Shown: piece after piece, positions 26,962-35,986 of the stretch
Layout: each line of letters starts with the position of its first letter
Numbering within the stretch: position 1 is the stretch's first letter
DNA from: Mangrovibrevibacter kandeliae
Lineage (GTDB): Bacteria > Pseudomonadota > Alphaproteobacteria > Rhizobiales > Rhizobiaceae
Assembly (NCBI RefSeq): GCF_024519155.1
Contig: NZ_JANIFJ010000011.1
Span: 1 to 52,798, forward strand
Direction: 5' to 3'
DNA length: 52,798 nt
The notes under the pieces: generated by a model
What the model saw: only the letters and a program-made list of their open reading frames with translations
Told to the model about the DNA's origin: nothing
The model's database searches: none
Made by a program: the position numbers and the translations under genes

Positions 26962-27691
26962 CCGGCGCCTTGCAGAGATCGGCGATGATGCAGATGTCGC
27001 ATTCCGGCCGCCGGGCCTTGCAGACGTAGCGCCCGTGCAGGATGAGCCAGTGATGGGCATGCCGCAGATAGGGCTTGGGGATGATCCGCATCAGCCCCGC
27101 TTCCACGGCCTCGGGCGTCTTGCCCGGTGCGAGCCTGAGGCGATTGCCGAGGCGGAAGATATGGGTGTCGACGGCGAGCGTGGGTTCGCCGAAGGCGGTG
27201 TTGAGCACGACGTTCGCGGTCTTGCGGCCGACGCCCGGAAGCGCCTCCAGCGCCGCCCGGTCGGGCGGCACGGCACCGCCATGATGCTCGACGAGGGCGC
27301 GCGAGAGCGCGATGACGTTCCTGGCCTTGTTGCGGAAGAGGCCGATGGTCTTGATGAAGTCGCGCACCCGCTCCTCGCCGAGCGCGAGCATGGCTTCAGG
27401 CGTGGCAGCGGCAGTGAACAGCGCCTTCGTCGCCTTGTTGACCCCGGCGTCGGTCGCCTGGGCCGACAGCGCGACCGCGACGAGCAGCGTGAACGGGTTG
27501 GTGTAGGCGAGTTCGGTCTGCGGCTCGGGTCGCTGCACGGCGAAGCGCCTGAAGATCTCCTCGATCTCGGCGCGGCTGTACGGGATGCGCGGCCGACGCA
27601 TCGGCGCCTTCGCGGCCGAGGTCGCCGCGCCGGCACGGCCTCGCATCGACGTGACGGGACGGGGTTTGGCGGTCGGATCGTTTTCTGCCAT
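26867..27691 (-). CDS. nth: Endonuclease III (DNA glycosylase/AP lyase)
   Basis: Base-excision repair enzyme that removes oxidised pyrimidines and nicks abasic sites. The start is the ATG at 27691 (MAENDPTAKP), giving 274 aa, long because of an N-terminal Arg/Ala-rich extension (about 1-35) and a C-terminal tail. The helix-hairpin-helix LEALPGVGRKTANVVL carries the catalytic lysine K157, with D175 in AVDTHIFR. The [4Fe-4S] cysteines C224, C231, C234 and C240 are intact. The overlap with the cysZ-like gene only touches the tail beyond the cluster. Divergent from the DUF2244 gene. Confidence 0.95.
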   Translation of the reverse strand: MAENDPTAKPRPVTSMRGRAGAATSAAKAPMRRPRIPYSRAEIEEIFRRFAVQRPEPQTELAYTNPFTLLVAVALSAQATDAGVNKATKALFTAAATPEAMLALGEERVRDFIKTIGLFRNKARNVIALSRALVEHHGGAVPPDRAALEALPGVGRKTANVVLNTAFGEPTLAVDTHIFRLGNRLRLAPGKTPEAVEAGLMRIIPKPYLRHAHHWLILHGRYVCKARRPECDICIIADLCKAPVKTTALPAPLVPLAPPDGGQGEGSAAHLSPG

Positions 27692-27716
27692 CCTCGTCCT
27701 ATAGCGACAGGCCGCC

Positions 27717-28232
27717 ATGAGTGACAACGCGCCCTTGCGGGACGAACCCTCCGCAGTCAACGCCTCCGACGAGCCGCTCTTCCGGGCGCTGCTCGTGCCC
27801 TATCGCTCGCTCGGCCGGCGCGGCTTCTCGATCCTGATGCTCGGGTTTGGCGCCGTCAGCCTGATCAGCGGCATCGCCTTCCTGATGCGAGGCGCCTGGC
27901 CGGTGTTCGGCTTCTTCGGGCTCGACGTCCTCTTGGTCTGGCTCGCCTTTCGGGCCAGCTACCGCTCGGCACGGGCGCGCGAGGAGGTGGCGGTGTCGCG
28001 CACCGATCTCTCGATTCGCAAGATCTCGGCCAAAGGCGTCGTGCGGGAGGCCCATTACAATCCCTTCTGGACCCGGTTCCTCGTGCGGCGTCACGACGAA
28101 TACGGCATCACCCACATGGCCGTCCGTGGCGAGGGCCGGTCGACCGAGATCGGCGCCTTCCTCAATCCGGAGGACCGGGAAAGCTTCGCCGGCGAGTTCA
28201 ACCGCGCGCTGCATACGGCCAAGCGTGGCTGA
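27717..28232 (+). CDS. DUF2244 domain-containing inner membrane protein
   Basis: A 171 aa protein with the DUF2244 pattern: LLVPYRSLGRRGFSILMLGF near the N-terminus, two membrane helices (about 42-62 and 68-85), then a cytosolic domain with EEVAVSRTDLSIRKI and NPFWTRFLV, and the end FLNPEDRESFAGEFNRAL. The function of this family is unknown. It is divergent from nth with 25 nt between the starts, an arrangement common in Rhizobiales. Confidence 0.88.
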   Translation: MSDNAPLRDEPSAVNASDEPLFRALLVPYRSLGRRGFSILMLGFGAVSLISGIAFLMRGAWPVFGFFGLDVLLVWLAFRASYRSARAREEVAVSRTDLSIRKISAKGVVREAHYNPFWTRFLVRRHDEYGITHMAVRGEGRSTEIGAFLNPEDRESFAGEFNRALHTAKRG

Positions 28233-28346
28233 AGCAGACGTCCGGCCGCAGCGGCGGCTGGACTGCGCGGGTGCGGATGCAGGAAATCGGGTGGTCTACG
28301 GCCAGCCGGCCTGATTGGGTGCATCCGTCATCGAAAGGATCGGGTC

Positions 28347-29267
28347 ATGTTGCAGAGAGCGGCAGATGTGTTTGAGAGCGGGCCGATGGTTCGCGCCGCC
28401 GTCCCGCATGCCGAGGGCGAGGATGCGTCCGACTACGCCATCGTGCGCCGGGCCATCGAGTTCATCTCGACCGAGTATCGGGGCCAGCCCTCGCTTGCGG
28501 CCGTCGCTGCGGCGGTCGGCTTTTCGCCGGAGGAGCTGCAGACGGCGTTCAAGCGCTGGTCGGGCCTCACGCCGAAGGCCTTCCTGCAGGCGGTGACGAT
28601 CGACAGGGCGCGCGGCCTCCTCGGCGAGGGCGCTTCGCTCCTCGATGCCGCGCTCGAGGTCGGCTTGTCCGGCCCTTCGCGCCTTCACGATCTCTTCGTC
28701 AAGCACGAGGCGATGTCGCCGGGCAGCTACAAGGACAAGGGCCGCGGCTTGGCGCTGTCCTACGGCTATCATTCCTCGCCCTTCGGGCGTGCCCTGGTGG
28801 TCGCCTCGGAGCGGGGCTTGGCGGGCGTCGCCTTCGCGGACGCGTCCGATGGCGGTGATGCGGCGGCGCTCGAAGACATGGTGCGGCGCTGGCCGCAGGC
28901 CGGGTTTCAGCGCGACGACGCCTTCACCCGTGCCTACGCCGACCGCGCATTCCGTCCGTCGGAGTGGCAGTGCGAGCGCCCGCTGCGCGTCGTGATGATC
29001 GGCACCGACTTCGAGATCCGTGTCTGGCAGGCGCTGCTCGAGATCCCGGTCGGGGAGACGACGACTTATTCGACGATCGCCGAGCGTGTGGGCGCACCCA
29101 AGGCCGCCCGCGCGGTCGGTGCGGCCGTCGGGCGAAACCCGATCTCCTTCGTCGTCCCCTGCCATCGCGTCGTCGGCAAGTCCGGGGCCCTCACCGGCTA
29201 TCACTGGGGCTTGTCGCGCAAGCGCGCGATGCTCGGCTGGGAGGCCTGCCTGCTGGCGCGCCGATAG
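28347..29267 (+). CDS. Ada-like protein: AraC-type HTH fused to O6-methylguanine-DNA methyltransferase
   Basis: A 306 aa protein. Residues about 30-130 form an AraC-type helix-turn-helix (IEFISTEYRGQPSLAAVAAA, VGFSPEELQTAFKRWSGLTP). Residues about 140-300 form the suicide methyltransferase, with FEIRVWQALLEIPVGETTTY, the active-site PCHR (C272 in VVPCHRVVGKSGALTGYHWG) and RKRAML. It repairs O6-methylguanine by moving the methyl group to C272. The N-terminal zinc domain of E. coli Ada, which takes methyl groups from phosphotriesters and switches Ada to an activator, is missing, so its regulatory logic must differ. Confidence 0.92.
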   Translation: MLQRAADVFESGPMVRAAVPHAEGEDASDYAIVRRAIEFISTEYRGQPSLAAVAAAVGFSPEELQTAFKRWSGLTPKAFLQAVTIDRARGLLGEGASLLDAALEVGLSGPSRLHDLFVKHEAMSPGSYKDKGRGLALSYGYHSSPFGRALVVASERGLAGVAFADASDGGDAAALEDMVRRWPQAGFQRDDAFTRAYADRAFRPSEWQCERPLRVVMIGTDFEIRVWQALLEIPVGETTTYSTIAERVGAPKAARAVGAAVGRNPISFVVPCHRVVGKSGALTGYHWGLSRKRAMLGWEACLLARR

Positions 29268-29274
29268 CCGCACC

Positions 29275-29305
29275 GGCGCGGGCCCGAGAAGCCCGCTGCC
29301 GCGCC
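29275..29305. terminator. Hairpin between convergent ada-like gene and gpmA
   Basis: GGCGCGG (29275-29281) pairs with CCGCGCC (29299-29305), and a GGGC/GCCC pair can form in the loop, in the 50 nt gap between the two stop codons. There is no good T-tract, so confidence is moderate. Confidence 0.4.
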
Positions 29306-29317
29306 CTGTGCCGGGCG

Positions 29318-29938
29318 TCAGCCCTCCAGCACGGTCTTCTCGGCGACCGAGGTGTCGGCGTTCAGCCGGTAGACGATCGGCACGCCGGTCGCGATCTCGC
29401 GGCTGACGATCTCCTCGCCGCTGAGGCCGTCGAGCGCCATCACCATGGCGCGCAGCGAGTTGCCGTGCGCCGCGACGACCACGCCGCCGCCCTGCATCAC
29501 CCGCGGCAGGACGCGGTGGATGTAGTAGGGCCAGACGCGCGCGCCGGTGTCCTTGAGGCTTTCGCCGCCCGGCGGCGGCACGTCGTAGGAGCGGCGCCAG
29601 ACATGCACCTGCTCCTCGCCCCACTTGGCGCGGGCGTCGTCCTTGTTGAGGCCGGAGAGATCGCCGTAGTCGCGCTCGTTCAGCGCCGCGTCGCGGATCG
29701 TCTCCAGCCCGGTCTGGCCCTGCTCCTCCAGGAGCAGCGAGAGCGTGCGCTGGGCACGCGAGAGGGCGCTGGTGAAGGCGATATCGAAGGCGAGGCCCGC
29801 AGCCTTCAGCCGCCGGCCGGCATCGCGCGCCTCCTCCACGCCCTTCTCGGTCAGGTCCGGGTCGCGCCAGCCGGTGAAGAGGTTCTTCAGGTTCCACTCG
29901 CTCTGGCCGTGCCGCACGAGGACGAGAACGCGTTCCAT
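29318..29938 (-). CDS. gpmA: 2,3-bisphosphoglycerate-dependent phosphoglycerate mutase
   Basis: Glycolytic enzyme that interconverts 3- and 2-phosphoglycerate through a phosphohistidine. At 206 aa it is the short form usual in alphaproteobacteria (E. coli has 250). The active-site [10 protein letters not shown] (7-16) carries the phosphorylated histidine H10. [47 protein letters not shown] with the catalytic glutamate, and [14 protein letters not shown] with the second histidine are all present. It lies 39 nt after dapB on the same strand. Confidence 0.96.
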   Translation of the reverse strand: MERVLVLVRHGQSEWNLKNLFTGWRDPDLTEKGVEEARDAGRRLKAAGLAFDIAFTSALSRAQRTLSLLLEEQGQTGLETIRDAALNERDYGDLSGLNKDDARAKWGEEQVHVWRRSYDVPPPGGESLKDTGARVWPYYIHRVLPRVMQGGGVVVAAHGNSLRAMVMALDGLSGEEIVSREIATGVPIVYRLNADTSVAEKTVLEG

Positions 29939-29977
29939 GGTGTTCCTCCGTGGTGATGCCTGCGGGCGCCGGGCCGA

Positions 29978-30787
29978 TCAGAGGCCGAGGACGTCGCGCA
30001 TGGAATAGAGACCGGGCGGCCGACCTTTCGCCCAGGCGACGGCTCGAATTGCGCCGCGCGCGAACAGCGACCGGTCTTCAGCCCGGTGCGTCAGCTCGAT
30101 CCGCTCGCCGTCGCCGGCAAGGATGACGTGATGCTCACCGACCACCGAGCCGCCGCGCAGCGTCGCAAAGCCGATCGACCCCTCCGGCCGCGGCCCGGTG
30201 TGGCCGTCGCGCACCCGCACGCTCGCCTCGTCGAGCGCCACACGGCGCCCGCGGGCTGCGGCTTCGCCGAGCAGCAGCGCGGTGCCCGACGGCGCATCCA
30301 CCTTGTGGCGGTGGTGCATCTCGAGCACCTCGATGTCGAAAAGGTCCGGACCGAGGGACGCGGCCGCGCGCTCCACGAGCACCGCGAGAAGATTCACGCC
30401 GAGGCTCATGTTGCCGGACTTGACGATCGCCGTTTGGCCGGCGGACCTGACGATCGACGCCTCGTCCTCGGCCGAGAAGCCGGTCGTGCCGATCACGTGC
30501 GCGACCCCATGATCTGCGGCCGTCGCCGCAAGAGCGACACTCGCGGCGGGCGCGGTGAAGTCGACGACGACGTCCGCCCCCGCGAGCGCTGCGCCGATGT
30601 CGGCGACGAGCGTCACGCCGAGCGGCCCGAGCCCGGCGAGCTCGCCCGCGTCCGCGCCGAGCGTCGCGGCGCCCTCGCGTTCCGTCGCGCCGACGAGGTC
30701 GATGCCCTCCGTCGCGTGCGCCGCGCGCACGAGCGCTCGGCCCATGCGGCCGGAAGCACCCGCAACGACCAGCCTTGTCGTGTTCAT
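29978..30787 (-). CDS. dapB: 4-hydroxy-tetrahydrodipicolinate reductase
   Basis: Lysine/diaminopimelate pathway enzyme that reduces hydroxy-tetrahydrodipicolinate with NAD(P)H. The 269 aa protein has the dinucleotide motif GASGRMGR (10-17), VVDFTAPAA (74-82), the GTTGF loop (100-104), and the catalytic segment [16 protein letters not shown] (156-171) with H158, H159 and K162. The C-terminal [20 protein letters not shown] with [11 protein letters not shown] is typical. The dapB-gpmA order on one strand is common in Rhizobiales. Confidence 0.97.
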   Translation of the reverse strand: MNTTRLVVAGASGRMGRALVRAAHATEGIDLVGATEREGAATLGADAGELAGLGPLGVTLVADIGAALAGADVVVDFTAPAASVALAATAADHGVAHVIGTTGFSAEDEASIVRSAGQTAIVKSGNMSLGVNLLAVLVERAAASLGPDLFDIEVLEMHHRHKVDAPSGTALLLGEAAARGRRVALDEASVRVRDGHTGPRPEGSIGFATLRGGSVVGEHHVILAGDGERIELTHRAEDRSLFARGAIRAVAWAKGRPPGLYSMRDVLGL

Positions 30788-30811
30788 CGCCTTATCCTTG
30801 TTCGGGTGTGC

Positions 30812-32632
30812 TCATCGCCGCACCGTTTCGGCGATCAGTTCGGAACGCGAGCGCCCGTCCTGCCCCTGCAGCGCGTAGAAGCGGGCGTAAAGCCCCTGCG
30901 GGCGTTCCAGCAGCTCGCCGTGGGTGCCCGTCTCGGCGATCGTGCCGCGGTCGACGACGAGGATCCGGTCGGCGTTGACGATGGTCGACAGCCGATGGGC
31001 GACGACGATCACGGTGCGATCCTTCATCGCCTGATCGAGCGCGGCCTGAACGAGCGTCTCGGAGCGGGTGTCGAGCGCCGAGGTCGCCTCGTCCAGGAGC
31101 AGGATGGGCGCATCGCGCACGAGCGCGCGGGCGATCGACAGACGCTGGCGCTGGCCGCCGGACAAGGTCACGCCGTTCTCGCCGAGCGGCGTGTCGTAGC
31201 CCTGCGGCTGCGTGACGATGAACTCTTCGGCCTGTGCGAGCCGCGCCGCCTCCTCCACCTCGGCATCGGTGGCGTCCGGGCGGCCGAAGCGGATGTTGTC
31301 GCGGATCGTGCCTTCGAACAGGTACGGATGCTGCGGCACATAGGCGATCTGCGAGCGCAGCGAGCGCTTGGTCACGCCGGCGATGTCGTGTCCATCGACC
31401 GTGATGCGCCCGGTCTCCAGGTCGTAGAAGCGCTGCACGAGCGCGACGACGGTCGACTTGCCGCCGCCCGATGCGCCGATCAGCGCCGTCGTCTTGCCGG
31501 CGGGTGCGGTGAAGCTGAGCCCGCGCAGCACCGGTTCGCCTGGATAATAGGAAAAGGTAACGTTCTCGAAGCGGATCTCGCCGCTTTCGACCGTGAGCAT
31601 GCGCGCACCCGGCGCATCCGGCTGGCGCGGCTTGGTGTCGAGGACCTCGTAGATCATCGTGGCGTTCACCAGCGCGCGCTCGAGCTGCACCTGCAGCTTG
31701 GCAAGACGGCGAGCCGGATCGTAGGCGAGCAGGAGCGCCGTGATGAATGCGAACATCGAGCCGGGCGTATAGCCGTACTCGATTGCCCGGTAGCCGGAAT
31801 AGGCGATGACCGCCGCCACGGCGAGCCCGGCGACCATCTCGGTCACCGGTGCCGACTGCTCGGTGATGCGCGCGATCTTGTTCGAGCGCTCCTCGGCCGC
31901 CGCGATCAGCCGCTCGATGCGCTGGCGCAGCGGCTCCTCCAGCGTGAAGGCCTTGACCACCGCAATGCCCTGCGCCGCCTCCTGCATCGAGGCCAGCACA
32001 CGGGCATTGAGGTCGATCGACTGGCGCGTCGCAACGCGCAGCTTGCGGGCGAGGCGCGAAATCATCAACACGATGAAGGGTCCGGCCAACAGCGCGATGG
32101 ACGACAGCACGGGGTCCTGCCAGATCATCACGCCGATGAGGAAGATCAGGCTGAGAAGGTCCCTTGCGATCGAGGTGACCGTCAGGTTGAGGGTGTCGCG
32201 GATGCCCGAGACGTTCTGGTTGATCCGCGCGGCGAGATGGGCCGAGCGATTCTCCGAGAAGAAGTCGATCGACAGTTCGGTCAGATGGGCGAACAGCCGG
32301 CGCTGGTAGCGCGCCACGACGTTGTTGCCGATCCTCGACAGGATGACGCCCTGGCCGTAGCTGGCAAAGCCGCGGATCATGAAGGACACGAACACCGCGA
32401 GGGGCAGGGACACGAGCACCGTGCGGTCCTGCTCGACGAAGATGTCGTCGATCACGTCGCGCATGATCCAGGCCATGAAGGCGGTCGTCAGCGAGACGGC
32501 GACGAGGCAGCCGATCGCGATCGCATACTGGCCGACATAGTCCCGCCCGTTCTCGGCGATGACCCGCCTCAACAGACGCAGCACGAGGCCACGCTGGTTC
32601 GGATCGGTGAGGGAGATCGTCGGCTTCTTCAC
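30812..32632 (-). CDS. ABC exporter, MsbA-like half-transporter (permease-ATPase fusion)
   Basis: A 606 aa half-transporter that works as a homodimer in the inner membrane. Six helices lie within residues 35-305, with the typical segment FFSENRSAHLAARINQNVSG around 124-143. The nucleotide-binding domain has Walker A GASGGGKST (386-394), Q-loop VPQHPYLFEGT, signature LSGGQRQR (490-497), Walker B ILLLDE (510-515) and H-loop AHRLS. Its similarity in layout is to MsbA and other lipid or drug exporters; the substrate is not determined. It lies 24 nt upstream of dapB on the same strand and 64 nt downstream of glk. Confidence 0.92.
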   Translation of the reverse strand: MKKPTISLTDPNQRGLVLRLLRRVIAENGRDYVGQYAIAIGCLVAVSLTTAFMAWIMRDVIDDIFVEQDRTVLVSLPLAVFVSFMIRGFASYGQGVILSRIGNNVVARYQRRLFAHLTELSIDFFSENRSAHLAARINQNVSGIRDTLNLTVTSIARDLLSLIFLIGVMIWQDPVLSSIALLAGPFIVLMISRLARKLRVATRQSIDLNARVLASMQEAAQGIAVVKAFTLEEPLRQRIERLIAAAEERSNKIARITEQSAPVTEMVAGLAVAAVIAYSGYRAIEYGYTPGSMFAFITALLLAYDPARRLAKLQVQLERALVNATMIYEVLDTKPRQPDAPGARMLTVESGEIRFENVTFSYYPGEPVLRGLSFTAPAGKTTALIGASGGGKSTVVALVQRFYDLETGRITVDGHDIAGVTKRSLRSQIAYVPQHPYLFEGTIRDNIRFGRPDATDAEVEEAARLAQAEEFIVTQPQGYDTPLGENGVTLSGGQRQRLSIARALVRDAPILLLDEATSALDTRSETLVQAALDQAMKDRTVIVVAHRLSTIVNADRILVVDRGTIAETGTHGELLERPQGLYARFYALQGQDGRSRSELIAETVRR

Positions 32633-32696
32633 GCGTCGGACCCGTGATCGCGGTTCTTCACTCGGTCTCCATAGATCATGCGGGACGGCGAACCCA

Positions 32697-33743
32697 TCAC
32701 GGCGCGGCCGGCGCGGCGGCAGCCGTCCATCGGCGACCGGCGAGCTCGACCCCGAACCGGCCGGGGGTGCGGGCGAAGGCGGCGATGCCGACGAGCGCCG
32801 CCAGCGGCTCGGTCACCACGAAAAGCGGCATGTCCTGCAGGAGATGGCGATGCGGCGCCTTGTCCTCGAAGCTCTCGCGCATCGCCTGTGGATCGACAAG
32901 GGCGAGCAGGCGCTGGAAGATGCCGCCGCCGATATAGACCCCGCCCCGTGCCATGAAGATCAGCGCGAGATCGCCGGCGAGACGGCCGAGATAGGACGCA
33001 AAGAGGTGGACCGCTTCGAGCGCCTGCCGATCGTCGCCTGTAAGCGCGGCTTCGGTGACGGCGGCCGGCGCGAGGGCGTCCGGCTTGCGGCCGTCCGCCT
33101 GGCAGATCGCCTGGTAGAGGTTGACGAGGCCGCGCCCGCACAGGATCTGCTCGGCGGAGATGCGGCCCTCGATCGGCTGGAGATACGGCCAGATGGCCTC
33201 ATCGCGCGGCGTGCGCGGTCCGAAGTCGACATGACCGCCCTCTCCGGCGACCGGGATCCACAGGCCGCGGGCCTGGACGAGGCCGGCGACGCCGAGGCCC
33301 GTGCCGGGACCGAGCACGACGCGGCTGGCGGAGGGTTGCACCGCGCCGGGGCCGAGCTGCTGCAAGGACTGCGCCGGCAGGGCGGCCACCGCCAGCGCCT
33401 GCGCCTCGAAATCGTTGAGGACCACGATCTCCTCGAGGCCGAGCGCCGTCAGCATCTGGAGTGGGCGGATCACCCATGCGGCATTGGTGAGGTCGATTTC
33501 GTCGCCATCCACCGGGCCGGCGACCGCCAGCACGGCGCTCTTCGGCCGCAGGGGGCTTGCGGCATAGACCGCGTCGAGGATCGCAGCGTCGATGCTCGGA
33601 TGGTCGGCGGTGCGCACCACGGCGTGGAATGCGGCTTCGCTCTCGGTATCGGTCAACAGGGCGAAGCGCGCATTGGTCCCGCCGATGTCCCCGATCAGCA
33701 CCGGGAAGGTCAGGGTGGCCTGGTCGCCTGGGGTCAATGGCAT
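32697..33743 (-). CDS. glk: Glucokinase
   Basis: Cytosolic ATP-dependent kinase that makes glucose 6-phosphate. The start is the ATG at 33743 (MPLTPGDQATL), giving 348 aa. The ATP-binding GDIGGTNARFALL (18-30), PVDGDEIDLTNAAWVI, the catalytic LNDFEAQALAVAAL region, VLGPGTGLGVAGLVQARG, the GEGGHVDFGP substrate segment and the late GGVYIGGGIFQRLL all match the bacterial Glk family. In Rhizobiales glk often precedes an MsbA-like exporter, as here. Confidence 0.95.
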   Translation of the reverse strand: MPLTPGDQATLTFPVLIGDIGGTNARFALLTDTESEAAFHAVVRTADHPSIDAAILDAVYAASPLRPKSAVLAVAGPVDGDEIDLTNAAWVIRPLQMLTALGLEEIVVLNDFEAQALAVAALPAQSLQQLGPGAVQPSASRVVLGPGTGLGVAGLVQARGLWIPVAGEGGHVDFGPRTPRDEAIWPYLQPIEGRISAEQILCGRGLVNLYQAICQADGRKPDALAPAAVTEAALTGDDRQALEAVHLFASYLGRLAGDLALIFMARGGVYIGGGIFQRLLALVDPQAMRESFEDKAPHRHLLQDMPLFVVTEPLAALVGIAAFARTPGRFGVELAGRRWTAAAAPAAP

Positions 33744-33920
33744 GCCGCGTCCGCAGTTCCGCTTGTTGCTACAGGCTCTAGTCGATCGACCGGGCGAAAG
33801 CAAAGCCGCGCCGCGCCGCGCTGCGCCTGGACCCGAGGCCCGGCAGGCCGCCTATCTCTGTGCTCGACCGCTGTTGGGTCTTGCCTCGGTTTGCGCTAGA
33901 GCGGTGATGGGAGGACCCGC

Positions 33921-35582
33921 GTGCAGAAGCCCTGGATCGCACATTATCCGCCCGGCGTGCCGGCCGAGATCGACATCCGCTATGCCTCCCTCTGCGCGCT
34001 GATGGAGGATGCGTTCGCCAAGCACCGGACCGCCACGGCGCTGCGGTTCATGGGCGCACGGCTGTCCTACGGCGAACTCGACGAGGCTTCGCAACGCTTC
34101 GCGGCCCACCTGCAGGGTCTCGGCCTGCAGCGCGGCGACCGGGTCGCCCTGATGATGCCGAACGTGCTGCAGTATCCCGTGGCGATCGCGGGCGTGCTGC
34201 GCGCCGGGCTCGTCATCGTCAACGTCAACCCGCTCTATACGCCGCACGAACTCCGCCAGCAGCTTGTCGACTGCGGCGCCCGCGCCATCGTCCTCCTGGA
34301 GAACATGGCCCACACCTTCGAGGCCGTGCGGGGCGAGGTGCCCGTCGAGCACGTGATCCTCACCGCGGTCGGCGACATGCTGCCGGCGCCCAAGCGCTGG
34401 GCGGTCAATGCCGTGGTGCGCCATGTCCGCAAGCTGGTGCCGGCCTATTCTCTGCCGGGTGCGAAGCGCTGGCGCACAGCGCTCGCCGAAGCCGGGGCGT
34501 ACGCTCCGGTTACGCTGGGACCGGATGACGTCGCCTCGCTTCAGTACACCGGCGGCACCACGGGAACGCCGAAGGGCGCGACGCTCACCCACGCCAATCT
34601 CGTCGCCAACGTCCTCCAGTCGGTCACCTGGTTCGGTCCGGCGCTCGACTCGATCCCGAAGGACGAGGAGCCGCTTCTCGTCTGCGCGCTGCCGCTCTAC
34701 CACATCTTCGGCTTCACGGTGAACCTGATGCTCGGCCTCACCGCCGGGGCCACCAACCTCCTGATCCTCAACCCGCGCGACATCCCGGCGCTCCTGAAGG
34801 AGCTGAAGCGGCACCGCTTCCACTTCCTGCCGGCGGTCAACACCCTGTTTGGGGCGATCGCCCGCCATCCCGCGGCGAAGGAGGTCGACTGGTCGTCGCT
34901 GAAGCTCTCGGTCGGCGGCGGCATGGCCGTTCAGCCGGCGACGGCCAAGCTCTGGCGGGACGTCACCGGCTGCGGCATCTGCGAGGGCTACGGCCTGTCG
35001 GAAAGCGCGCCGGTCGCGGCCTGCAACCCGACCGACCGCAGCGACTATACCGGCACCATCGGCCTGCCCCTGCCCTCGACCACGATCGCCATTCTCGACG
35101 ACGCCGGCGCACCGGTTCCGCCCGGCACGCCCGGCGAGCTCGCCATCCTCGGTCCGCAGGTGATGGCCGGCTACTGGAAGCGGCCGGACGAGACGTCTGC
35201 GGTGATGACACAGGACGGTTTCCTGCGCACCGGCGACATCGCCGTCATGGACGAGGCCGGCTGGTTCCGCATCGTCGACCGCAAGAAGGACATGATCAAC
35301 GTCTCCGGCTTCAACGTCTATCCCGGCGAGATCGAGGATGCGGTCACGCGCATGCCGGGCGTCGTCGAGGCGGCGGCGATCGCCGTGCCCGACGACACCT
35401 CCGGCGAGGCCGTCAAGCTCTTCGTGGTGCGCAGCGATCCGTCGCTGACGGCCGAGAGTGTCAAGGCGTTCTGCCGGCAGACGCTGACCGGCTACAAGCG
35501 GCCGCGTCATGTCGAGTTCCGCGACGACCTGCCGAAGAGCGGCGTCGGCAAGATCCTGCGACGGGCCCTGCGCGAGGGCTGA
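33921..35582 (+). CDS. Long-chain fatty acid-CoA ligase / AMP-forming acyl-CoA synthetase
   Basis: Adenylate-forming enzyme that activates a carboxylic acid, probably a fatty acid, to its CoA thioester. The start is a GTG at 33921 behind GGGAGG at 33909-33914, giving 553 aa, the FadD length. The P-loop YTGGTTGTPKGATLTH (209-224), the ALPLYHIFGF motif, GYGLSESAPV, DGFLRTGDIAVMDEAGWF, DRKKDMINVSGFNVYPGEIE and the C-terminal lysine region SGVGKILRRAL are complete. The exact chain length preference is unknown. It is the last core gene before tRNA-fMet. Confidence 0.92.
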   Translation: MQKPWIAHYPPGVPAEIDIRYASLCALMEDAFAKHRTATALRFMGARLSYGELDEASQRFAAHLQGLGLQRGDRVALMMPNVLQYPVAIAGVLRAGLVIVNVNPLYTPHELRQQLVDCGARAIVLLENMAHTFEAVRGEVPVEHVILTAVGDMLPAPKRWAVNAVVRHVRKLVPAYSLPGAKRWRTALAEAGAYAPVTLGPDDVASLQYTGGTTGTPKGATLTHANLVANVLQSVTWFGPALDSIPKDEEPLLVCALPLYHIFGFTVNLMLGLTAGATNLLILNPRDIPALLKELKRHRFHFLPAVNTLFGAIARHPAAKEVDWSSLKLSVGGGMAVQPATAKLWRDVTGCGICEGYGLSESAPVAACNPTDRSDYTGTIGLPLPSTTIAILDDAGAPVPPGTPGELAILGPQVMAGYWKRPDETSAVMTQDGFLRTGDIAVMDEAGWFRIVDRKKDMINVSGFNVYPGEIEDAVTRMPGVVEAAAIAVPDDTSGEAVKLFVVRSDPSLTAESVKAFCRQTLTGYKRPRHVEFRDDLPKSGVGKILRRALREG

Positions 35583-35749
35583 CTTGCGCTTGGCGGTGGG
35601 GCATCGGGACCGCCACGCCCGGTGCGGCGCCGCTCCGCCGGCCCTCGCTCAAGCGTCGGCGAGAAGGCCGGACGATTTGCGTCACACCCCCTTCACATTG
35701 CGAACCGGCTCGATTATATCACGCCCATCGGACGCGACGGTCCGTTTGG

Positions 35750-35826
<77 letters not shown>

Positions 35827-35841
35827 AATCTACAGGCGTTT

Positions 35842-35885
35842 CCAAACGCTTACGCGCCGACCTCCGGGGCGGCGTTTGCGTTTGG
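35842..35885 (+). other. Large inverted repeat just after tRNA-fMet
   Basis: CCAAACGC (35842-35849) is perfectly complementary to GCGTTTGG (35878-35885), and the interior can form a further CGCC/GGCG stem. No T-run follows. It may be the tRNA transcript's 3' hairpin or the inner end of an integrated element; either is inference. Confidence 0.4.
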
Positions 35886-35986
35886 GCGGCACGTGGAAGC
35901 ACTGTGGAAGCAAGAGGGGCCGAAGTCCTTCATATCGCTTCGTAAATCAGCACGGGCCGAAATGAGTGCAGTATGAGCGGCGCCCC

